Source of the DNA: an uncultured Eggerthella sp.
GTDB lineage: Bacteria > Actinomycetota > Coriobacteriia > Coriobacteriales > Eggerthellaceae
Reading direction: 5' to 3'
Length of the DNA stretch: 8,336 nucleotides
Assembly: GCA_902470405.1 (NCBI GenBank)
Contig: CABRGJ010000028.1
Coordinates: forward strand, 1-8,336
In this document: one piece after another, positions 1 to 5,893 of the stretch
Layout of the letters: the number at the start of each line of letters is the position of its first letter
Position numbering within the stretch: position 1 is the first letter of the stretch
Position numbers and translations under genes: made by a program
The notes under the pieces: model-generated
Seen by the model: only the letters and a program-made list of their open reading frames with translations
Databases searched by the model: none
What the model was told of the DNA's origin: nothing

Positions 1-244
1 AAAATATTTCTGTACGCTTCTTGCGATCCGAACCACAAGCTGCAATCTCACGAACACCATAGGAGGACATACCGAGAACGATGAACATGACGAAATAATT
101 CGTTATGGAATATGTATATGAATAAACACCAACCTGGGCCGCGCCGAGAACACGCGATAAGAACGGCGTCGTGATGAGAGGCGTCAATATCAACAACAGC
201 TGATACGTTGCCTGATAGAGAAAGTTCTTCTTTACGCTCGCCAT
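1..244 (-). CDS. wzx: Wzx-type polysaccharide flippase, N-terminal 81 residues (3' end beyond window)
   Basis: Translating from the ATG at 244 to the window edge gives an open 81-residue frame starting MASVKKNFLYQATYQL and continuing through LTPLITTPFLSRVLG, VYSYTYSITNYF and LGMSSYGVREIA. This is the classic N-terminus of the Wzx/RfbX polysaccharide flippase family: a short basic cytoplasmic start, a first helix ending in a P-L-I-T-T-P element, a conserved S-R-V-L-G, then a Y-S-Y-T-Y-S second helix and a Y-G-x-R-E-I-A turn. The family moves undecaprenyl-diphosphate-linked repeat units across the cytoplasmic membrane. The ATG overlaps the last 13 bases of the polymerase gene. A weak GGTAGG at 253-258 sits 8 bases upstream, so translational coupling to wzy is likely. 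The rest of the gene lies outside the window, so its integrity cannot be judged. Confidence 0.92.
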   Translation of the reverse strand, partial: MASVKKNFLYQATYQLLLILTPLITTPFLSRVLGAAQVGVYSYTYSITNYFVMFIVLGMSSYGVREIAACGSDRKKRTEIF

Positions 245-1584
245 GGATCACGCCTACCGACCGAAATGGCCCGCTTCTTACGCTTTGCAACTACATTTAT
301 CAACCAGAAAATGATCAAAAGATAGATAACCTTGTAGATCATACCTATAGTGAGAATATTCTCATAAAACTTATTTGAGAAAAAGCAGAGAACGAGAGCA
401 TATGCGATCATCGTATAGATAATGATCCAAAATCCTGAGAGCGACCCGCTCTCAAGTGCTCTGCTTTTCTTATAGACGATCTGCGATATCGCCGCCATTA
501 TCCCTGTAAGGACGATACAACCAGCAAAACCAAAATCATACAAAAAAGCATAGAACGTTGTATACACATTACCTGTACTCACACCATTGATGCTATTGAA
601 CGGAAGATCGTATTGATACACGAACTCAGAGATGCCGAATTGCAGCCCGATCCACCGGATCGAATTACGGAATGTCATATAGCCGAACACGCCGCTATTG
701 CCATAACCATCCTGCGCATGGATAAACGTATCGAGATTAGGAAACTGCGCACCAATATAAGCCGACAAATAACCCAGGGCATCTGAAGAAGTCGAGCGCC
801 CTTGCAAAACTTCCGCCACTGTTTGGAACGATACAAGGAAGCACAATACGACCGCCACAAGAGCTAAAGTCGTTCGCATCCCGATAACGGGTCGATCATG
901 ATTGAGCTTTCGCTTGATGACGAAATAAGCGATCAGGGAGCAAAAAATATAGCCAACAGCTATCGTGCGATTGGCGCTCGCAAGCTGCAAGAGACAAGCC
1001 ACCAATAGGCCACATATTTGAACAGTGCGGCCAAATCGCTTCTTCAAAGCAAAGGACTGAGCTACGTAGAATGCGAAGACGTACCCGACCATACTGCAGA
1101 AGCTCCGTAACTGACTGAGTGGAGTCTTGAAAATATCAGCGCCTTCGTCGGTGAACTTTACTGCTGTGTTATAAAGACCGATCGATCGCGACATGCTCTC
1201 TGCGGGAAACGTGTTCACTATCTCCCACAAAGACCAACATAATACTCCCCCTTCCAAAACGAGAAAGGCGAAGAGCAGTCCCCTATTAACGGGCAGCTCC
1301 CAATGCCCCGAAGCCCGCTTCTTGCGCTTTGTCCTTGGCTTGATCTTGAATGACTGACAAAAATAGGCGACCACAGCAAACATAAGAACACCAGACAAGA
1401 TCACAAAGAACATCTCCGGCGACATCTCGTATGCCCATCTGCTGCTGAAGCATACCGCCGAAAAGGCACATGCTGCGAAACCTAGCGCGAAGAGGAACGC
1501 AGGCGCCAAAGGATCTCGGTCACCCAAGAGATAGATGACCGCACATACACAGACGAGAATAATCAGTAAAAGAAGTTGGATCAT
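232..1584 (-). CDS. wzy: Wzy-type oligosaccharide repeat unit polymerase
   Basis: This is a 450-residue polytopic membrane protein with roughly 11-12 hydrophobic segments (for example residues 2-20, 28-47, 58-77, 101-121, 160-178, 187-225, 238-257, 340-370, 385-403, 410-432). A larger loop at about 260-340 contains the pattern G-N-V-Y-T-T-F followed by L-Y-D-F-G-F-A-G (338-355). Length, helix pattern, the large periplasmic-type loop and the N-x-Y-T...D-F-G element fit the Wzy/oligosaccharide repeat unit polymerase family. That family joins lipid-linked repeat units into a chain on the outer face of the membrane. Wzy proteins diverge strongly, so the repeat unit it recognises cannot be predicted. 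The ATG lies 9 bases after the stop of the ATP-grasp gene, without a strong Shine-Dalgarno. The 3' end overlaps the downstream wzx start by 13 bases. The C-terminus is very basic (K-R-K-K-R). Confidence 0.88.
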   Translation of the reverse strand: MIQLLLLIILVCVCAVIYLLGDRDPLAPAFLFALGFAACAFSAVCFSSRWAYEMSPEMFFVILSGVLMFAVVAYFCQSFKIKPRTKRKKRASGHWELPVNRGLLFAFLVLEGGVLCWSLWEIVNTFPAESMSRSIGLYNTAVKFTDEGADIFKTPLSQLRSFCSMVGYVFAFYVAQSFALKKRFGRTVQICGLLVACLLQLASANRTIAVGYIFCSLIAYFVIKRKLNHDRPVIGMRTTLALVAVVLCFLVSFQTVAEVLQGRSTSSDALGYLSAYIGAQFPNLDTFIHAQDGYGNSGVFGYMTFRNSIRWIGLQFGISEFVYQYDLPFNSINGVSTGNVYTTFYAFLYDFGFAGCIVLTGIMAAISQIVYKKSRALESGSLSGFWIIIYTMIAYALVLCFFSNKFYENILTIGMIYKVIYLLIIFWLINVVAKRKKRAISVGRRDPWRA

Positions 1585-1593
1585 CGAATATAA

Positions 1594-2667
1594 CTAAAGA
1601 CTTCCGAACGTTGCTTCGACGAGGTCCCTTACGCCTTGGCCTTTTGCTATCTGCGGCCCCACGAATTGACCGCCACTGTTGCCCTCAACGAGCACCCAAC
1701 CCTCGGACTCGGAAAGAGCAAGGTCCCATCCGACATATTTTTGCTCTGGTAAAACTTTTACCAGCGCCTCAACGAGGCTCTTCAATTCGTTCCAAGCGGG
1801 AATCTTGAAGCCAACGATAGGCACACCCGTATCGGGATGCACGTGTATCACCTCTCCGAATTCTGTTCTGCCTGGGGTTATAATGATGCCAGTACCTTCA
1901 TCGATAGCCGCAAGGAAGCCTCCTGCCCCACCATTATCAACAACGCTCTCACCACGACCAATTTTGATAAAACAAGCCAGTGTCCATATTCGACCACGGT
2001 CATAATAGGTCGCATAACGAATCGTGTTCACGCTCTGAGGATGCAGATCACTCATGCGTTTATCTTGATCTATCAACTCTTCGATGACGCATGCACCTGA
2101 TTTTAAGATGCCGTCGAAGATCTCTTGTGGCGATTCGCTCGTATGAGAAGCATCGATCTTTCTGATGCCCTTACCACGCGATGATGCAATGGGCTTCATC
2201 ATATACCGATCATGCTTCGAGATAAATCTCTCGAACGTCTCCCTATCAGCCTCTGATGCGACCTTGATGACGTCGCGCTTGAAGTAAGGCTCGAAATGCT
2301 CGTAGGTCTTCATCTTATCCATGAAGATAAGTCCTGCTGGATTATTGTTGTACAAGCGCGCACAAAGCACTGTACGCTCCATGTCACCTACGAAACTCCT
2401 CTTTTGTTGCTCCGTCTTTGAAGCAAAGTCGTAGAGAAAATACTCATCCGGAGTGATGAGGTGATCCCGCATGTCTTTGCGCACTCTCCTCTTCAGCTCT
2501 GTGCGCTCCGTAGCAGAGTATCTCTTGTTCCCGCAAAAAGTCTCGATGCAATCATCGATCTCGCTCGGATTCGATGCGAGTCTCCGCTGAACCACAACCT
2601 TCCGAAGAAACCACGCAGGGCAATTCAGGACAAGCTTCTTCAAGCTTTGCACGATGGCTGAACTCAC
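1594..2667 (-). CDS. Sugar-transfer-associated ATP-grasp protein
   Basis: This is a soluble 357-residue protein matching what is known of the sugar-transfer-associated ATP-grasp family (ATPgrasp_ST, PF14397), found in surface-polysaccharide and glycosylation loci. The first ~100 residues are basic and helical. The ATP-grasp core follows: the nucleotide-binding lysine and glycine-rich loop M-M-K-P-I-A-S-S-R-G-K-G-I (156-168), the hinge V-I-E-E-L-I (194-199), S-V-N-T-I-R (212-217), D-N-G-G-A-G-G (244-250), and the metal-site strand W-V-L-V-E-G-N-S-G-G (324-333). The family's reaction is not well established; ATP-dependent activation of a carboxylate and ligation to an amine or similar acceptor is expected. 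The GTG start at 2667 overlaps the preceding stop (GTGA) and has AGGAG 8 bases upstream. The upstream neighbour is a cyclodeaminase-family gene and the downstream one is wzy, implying a role in modifying the repeat unit. The substrate is unknown. Confidence 0.85.
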   Translation of the reverse strand: MSSAIVQSLKKLVLNCPAWFLRKVVVQRRLASNPSEIDDCIETFCGNKRYSATERTELKRRVRKDMRDHLITPDEYFLYDFASKTEQQKRSFVGDMERTVLCARLYNNNPAGLIFMDKMKTYEHFEPYFKRDVIKVASEADRETFERFISKHDRYMMKPIASSRGKGIRKIDASHTSESPQEIFDGILKSGACVIEELIDQDKRMSDLHPQSVNTIRYATYYDRGRIWTLACFIKIGRGESVVDNGGAGGFLAAIDEGTGIIITPGRTEFGEVIHVHPDTGVPIVGFKIPAWNELKSLVEALVKVLPEQKYVGWDLALSESEGWVLVEGNSGGQFVGPQIAKGQGVRDLVEATFGSL

Positions 2668-3731
2668 CGAATGTTCTCCTCACTCGGCTCATCCCGAGCA
2701 GCGATCTTGTCGAGATCGAACACAGTGAATGACGACCCCAGAAGATCCTGGCCAAGCGCGAGATCTTCACACGCGCAGATCAGAAATGATGCCATATATG
2801 CATCGGCGAATGCCAGACCAATAGAGTTGAAATAAACGATCTCATCTTCTGACTCCCTACCAGGCACCCTACCAGCTACGATCTCTGCAAGCTCCGCATA
2901 GATATCATCGTCAGAGAGCACGCCATCACGATACATGTGAGAAATAGTGGGCGATCCCCGATGCTTCAATGCTTCCCAGGAATCACAGACGATCTTATCG
3001 GCTTTCAATGCAACACCGTATTCGTCCTCTATCCCCCCTACATGACAATAGAATGCACCTGGCTTGACCCAATCGGCCTTGAGAAGAGGTGCTTGACCGC
3101 TAATCGCGGTAACGATGATATCTGCATCTGTCGCCGCGCGCTCATATGAAGAGCCACAACAAGTGACTAAAAGATCAGGAAAAAGATCGTTCACGATAGA
3201 AGCAAATCGCTCTTCATTAGCAGGATTACGGGATGCAACACGACAGACCTCAATGCTCGGATAAAGTTTTGCAAAAACGAAGAGATGCATGAGAGCCTCT
3301 TCGCCAGAACCGATTACCCCGATAGATCGCGGCTGCGATATCGCGAGATGCTTAGCAGCAAGCGCCCCCACCAGAGCCGTTCTGAGCGCAGTCGGAAACC
3401 CCGCATCAAGAATGGCAACCGGAGAACCATCGTCGGAATTCAAAACGAGGATCATGCCTGAGACATTAGGCAGACCTTTGAGGACATTATCAGGAAAAAC
3501 CGACACTAGCTTCACACACGAAATGCCAATACCAGGAACCGTACAGGGCATGCAGTTCACACGCGATTGATTATCCTCATCCAAGATTTGAGAACTCTTC
3601 TCAGGGAGAATGACCTCACCTTCCTGGTAAGCTAGAAATCCCTGTTTCAGATGGTCAAGCATCGTAGAGACACGGGAAACAAGAGCTGCCTTAGCCATAT
3701 CCTCGTTAGTGTAGTAGCGAATACTCGACAC
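2664..3731 (-). CDS. Ornithine cyclodeaminase / mu-crystallin family NAD(P)-dependent enzyme
   Basis: With the GTG start at 3731 the product has 355 residues, near the usual family length. Family landmarks in order: R-Y-Y-T-N-E-D-M (5-12), K-L-V-S-V-F-P-D-N (74-82), G-L-P-x-V-S-G (86-92), P-V-A-I-L-D-A-G-F-P-T-A-L-R-T-A (104-119, with the conserved Arg117), L-A-A-K (124-127), the nucleotide-binding G-S-G-E-E-A (141-146), A-S-R-N-P (166-170), A-D-I-I-V-T-A (203-209) and N-S-I-G-L-A (302-307). The family includes ornithine/lysine cyclodeaminases, alanine dehydrogenase, ketimine reductases and SbnB-type opine-like dehydrogenases. The aspartate after V-G-G in true ornithine cyclodeaminase is isoleucine here (234), so an amino-acid dehydrogenase or imine-reductase role is more likely than ornithine cyclisation. 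An upstream in-frame ATG (3776) is disfavoured because AGGAG lies 5 bases before the GTG. The gene sits between two ATP-grasp genes. Confidence 0.85.
   Translation of the reverse strand: MSSIRYYTNEDMAKAALVSRVSTMLDHLKQGFLAYQEGEVILPEKSSQILDEDNQSRVNCMPCTVPGIGISCVKLVSVFPDNVLKGLPNVSGMILVLNSDDGSPVAILDAGFPTALRTALVGALAAKHLAISQPRSIGVIGSGEEALMHLFVFAKLYPSIEVCRVASRNPANEERFASIVNDLFPDLLVTCCGSSYERAATDADIIVTAISGQAPLLKADWVKPGAFYCHVGGIEDEYGVALKADKIVCDSWEALKHRGSPTISHMYRDGVLSDDDIYAELAEIVAGRVPGRESEDEIVYFNSIGLAFADAYMASFLICACEDLALGQDLLGSSFTVFDLDKIAARDEPSEENIR
2676..2680 (-). promoter_or_regulatory. Ribosome binding site for the sugar-transfer-associated ATP-grasp gene
   Basis: The minus strand reads TGAGGAG ending at 2676, 8 bases before the GTG at 2667. 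It lies inside the last codons of the cyclodeaminase-family gene. It supports the non-ATG start and the GTGA overlap. Confidence 0.7.
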
Positions 3732-3736
3732 AACAT

Positions 3737-3741
3737 CTCCT
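3737..3741 (-). promoter_or_regulatory. Ribosome binding site deciding the cyclodeaminase-family start
   Basis: The minus strand reads AGGAG here, 5 bases before the GTG at 3731. Its first bases are also part of the TAG stop of the upstream ATP-grasp gene (3742-3740). A ribosome terminating there covers the site, which suggests translational coupling. This placement favours GTG 3731 over the in-frame ATG at 3776, which would overlap the upstream gene by 37 bases. Confidence 0.7.
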
Positions 3742-5044
3742 ACTTTCCCAGCCCTAATGCCTGTCGCACGAAACACGGCATAGAGGATATATCTTCATAT
3801 TCGCGGGGATCGAAAAGCGCGAACAGCATGTCGTTCCCAGCCCTATCTCGAACATGGACTTTCTCGAGAACCTCTTCCATCAATGCTAACAGCTTTTCCA
3901 AGCTTTCGTCCTTTAGATGCAAATAAGCGAAAACCTGCTGCGCCGACCCCCATGCTTCGATCGTATCCCCTTTGTGGTGGACTTGCGCAAGAGCCACGCA
4001 CTCTGGCAAAGCACATAACCAATCGACGCCAGCAATATCGTCGATCTTCCCTGGTCGCAAATGAAGCGGCCAGATAACATATGATCCATCATACGCGAGC
4101 TTTGGCAAAAGCTCGCCTTGGGTACTACAGCCCATACTTTGGGCTATCTCTAATTCAAGCTGATCGACCCCATACAGCTCACGTACAAGATGATAAGTGA
4201 GCGACCCGCCAAAACGGTATCCGACCTCATTAACGATGAATCTACCTTCAGCATAGAAAAGCTCAAGCCAGATGGGACCTTCTTTCACGTCTAAAGACAT
4301 CAGGAGGGTTTTCACCCTCGCATCACAGTTCTCAAGGTATTCTTTCGTATGGATCGAAGGTGCGATCTGGAGCGACATGATCGGCGCACCTTGTGAACTG
4401 ATCTTTCGCGAGCCCTTATCAGTAAGCCCACAAAAATAGAGCTCGCCTTCATGTGCGGTATATTGAACGATAAGAGCATCGGACTCGATGAACTCCTCGA
4501 TCATCGCCTCCCCACAAAACGAATTCTTCTTTGCAAAATCGATCGCCGCAGGCAACTCTGCCGAAGTAAAGCATTTCGTAAATCCTCTGCTTCCGCTTCC
4601 ATCGCGCGGCTTCACCGCAAGAGGATACGCTGTATCTAATAGTTGGAGCGCCTCTGCCTCAGCATACTCCCGTGCAACTGCGAGTCCAGCATCTCGGCAA
4701 TAGGCCTTGAAGCGAATCTTATCATCGCATAGATCTTGTTGTTCTTCCGTACAGTAGCAAGGCAGTCCGAGCGCTTCTGACAGCGCTGCCATCTTGCGAA
4801 GATTGAATTCGTGCACTCCTGCAAGAACGCCGCCGACTCCTTCTTCCTCACAGCGACTCTTGAGCATCTCGATGTCACTCGTGCTCACATCCCAATGCGC
4901 ATCTGCGATCTGCTTTGCGGGGGAATCTTCAACTGACAAATAATCTGCGACGATAACGAAGAACCCCAGATTTTGAGCTGCTCGAACAAGCTCACATGAG
5001 CCTATCGGCTTTCCACCTAAAACGAGAAGTTTACGTTTGCTCAT
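3740..5044 (-). CDS. ATP-grasp domain ligase in a polysaccharide locus
   Basis: This is a soluble 434-residue protein. It opens with a pre-ATP-grasp Rossmann-like segment (L-L-V-L-G-G-K-P-I-G, 6-15; V-I-V-A-D, 30-34). The ATP-grasp core follows: D-D-K-I-R-F-K (107-113), the nucleotide-binding lysine and loop A-V-K-P-R-D-G-S-G-S-R-G (143-154), the hinge M-I-E-E-F-I (181-186), G-P-I-W-L-E-L-F (256-263) and the metal-binding strand I-V-N-E-V-G-Y-R-F-G-G (270-280). A C-terminal domain of about 110 residues matches the carbamoyl-phosphate-synthase-like layout. Such enzymes form amide or related bonds through an acyl-phosphate; the substrates here are unknown. The frame is open upstream to 5212, but the extension only shadows the sugar transferase. 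The ATG at 5044 forms an ATGA overlap with that gene's stop. Its Shine-Dalgarno is poor, so translation probably depends on coupling. It is followed by the cyclodeaminase-family gene, a likely functional partner. Confidence 0.87.
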   Translation of the reverse strand: MSKRKLLVLGGKPIGSCELVRAAQNLGFFVIVADYLSVEDSPAKQIADAHWDVSTSDIEMLKSRCEEEGVGGVLAGVHEFNLRKMAALSEALGLPCYCTEEQQDLCDDKIRFKAYCRDAGLAVAREYAEAEALQLLDTAYPLAVKPRDGSGSRGFTKCFTSAELPAAIDFAKKNSFCGEAMIEEFIESDALIVQYTAHEGELYFCGLTDKGSRKISSQGAPIMSLQIAPSIHTKEYLENCDARVKTLLMSLDVKEGPIWLELFYAEGRFIVNEVGYRFGGSLTYHLVRELYGVDQLELEIAQSMGCSTQGELLPKLAYDGSYVIWPLHLRPGKIDDIAGVDWLCALPECVALAQVHHKGDTIEAWGSAQQVFAYLHLKDESLEKLLALMEEVLEKVHVRDRAGNDMLFALFDPREYEDISSMPCFVRQALGLGK

Positions 5045-5850
5045 GTCGTCTTTCTGTCCGATGCTGTTCTCACCCATACAAGGTATTCTTCTGGAATACA
5101 AGCATCGTTGATCGCTGATCCATCGAGATCGTAGCCCATAAAGCTTCCTCGCTTTGCTACTGCTCGAGCGTTTGCGCTCTTTCGGTCGAATACAAATCGA
5201 ACAAGATTGCAAAACATATAACAGTCTACCCTAAACGACACGTTCTCGACGTACCAGATATCATTTTCCAGCTGATCATCCCACGTCCAAACGCCATGAG
5301 AGAGATCGCGCGGCGGACATTCAAGACCAGGACGTACATCAAGACGATGCATATGACGGTTGCTATAGCGCTCAAGGTATACTTCAGGAAGCGGGCGTGG
5401 CCCAATCAGACTCATATCCCCTTTTAGAATGCTCCAGAAATTCAAAAGCTCATCGAGCGAGGTCTTACGAACGATCTTGCCCCATTTCGTAACGCGCTGT
5501 TCTGGCGGCAACAAAATACCACTCTCGTTACATTCATTGGTCATATTGCGAAACTTGCGGATCGTAAACGGCTTCCCTTTGGATCCGATCCTTTTCTGCT
5601 TGAAGAACAGTGGACGACCAACATCGAAAAAAGTAACGATAGCAATAGCGCAATTGATCGGCAAAGTAATGATGAGGGCAATCAAAGAAATAAGGATATC
5701 GAGAAGACGCTTTCCACACCGAGAATAAAAGTTCGAGACAGGCTTTACCTGAGCCTGAATAGCATCAACATGTTCGAGCCGATCTTCGGCGAGCTTCCGA
5801 CCGATGGCTCTGATCTGTTCCGCAGTTAAATCGGGTTGATAGGTACTCAA
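5041..5850 (-). CDS. Initiating sugar-phosphate transferase (polyprenyl phosphosugar transferase)
   Basis: This 269-residue member of the bacterial sugar transferase family (PF02397; PglC/WcaJ type) is expected to move a sugar-1-phosphate from a UDP-sugar to undecaprenyl phosphate, the first step of repeat-unit assembly. After a soluble ~45-residue N-terminal stretch come K-R-L-L-D-I (47-52) and one hydrophobic segment (50-75) with an L-P break typical of the re-entrant membrane helix. Then come G-R-P-L-F-F-K-Q-K-R-I-G (78-89), F-T-I-R-K-F-R-N-M (95-103), the catalytic dyad in S-L-D-E-L (131-135, Asp133-Glu134), and L-K-G-D-M-S-L-I-G-P-R-P-L (142-154). The usual R-P-G-I-T-G-x-A-Q element is replaced by R-P-G-L-E-C-P-P. 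A C-terminal tail has F-M-G-Y-D (237-241) and P-E-E-Y (253-256). The start is TTG with AGAGGA 5 bases upstream. The specific sugar cannot be told. Confidence 0.93.
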   Translation of the reverse strand: MSTYQPDLTAEQIRAIGRKLAEDRLEHVDAIQAQVKPVSNFYSRCGKRLLDILISLIALIITLPINCAIAIVTFFDVGRPLFFKQKRIGSKGKPFTIRKFRNMTNECNESGILLPPEQRVTKWGKIVRKTSLDELLNFWSILKGDMSLIGPRPLPEVYLERYSNRHMHRLDVRPGLECPPRDLSHGVWTWDDQLENDIWYVENVSFRVDCYMFCNLVRFVFDRKSANARAVAKRGSFMGYDLDGSAINDACIPEEYLVWVRTASDRKTT

Positions 5851-5855
5851 TCTTT

Positions 5856-5861
5856 TCCTCT
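5856..5861 (-). promoter_or_regulatory. Ribosome binding site for the sugar transferase (TTG start)
   Basis: The minus strand reads AGAGGA, 5 bases before the TTG at 5850. It lies in the 43-base gap after the 521-residue membrane protein gene, the longest untranslated stretch in the window. No promoter or hairpin was recognised in that gap. The site supports TTG as the true start. Confidence 0.65.
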
Positions 5862-5893
5862 GCAGTTCATAACGAAACGCAGCTTCGCTTCGA

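Noticed and set aside
48..290. Minus-strand 80-codon frame over the wzy/wzx junction
   Set aside because: The frame starting at 244 gives a clear Wzx N-terminus in the same place, so the 80-codon frame is a shadow.
1679..2100. Overlapping plus-strand frames of 87-108 codons
   Set aside because: They are antisense to the well-conserved ATP-grasp core and show no family-like sequence.
3732..3776. ATG start at 3776 for the cyclodeaminase-family gene
   Set aside because: The added 15 residues overlap the ATP-grasp gene and precede the usual family start. GTG 3731 has AGGAG at ideal spacing.
5045..5212. 56-residue in-frame N-terminal extension of the first ATP-grasp protein
   Set aside because: It lies wholly within the sugar transferase coding sequence and is rich in Arg/Ser/Cys. 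The ATG at 5044 with its ATGA overlap gives a proper start before the L-L-V-L-G-G strand.
5429..5728. Plus-strand open frame of 99 codons
   Set aside because: It mirrors the conserved sugar transferase motifs on the opposite strand, so it is a shadow frame.
5851..5893. Possible internal promoter or terminator in the 43-base gap
   Set aside because: No convincing -10/-35 pair and no GC hairpin with a T run was seen; only the ribosome site stands out.
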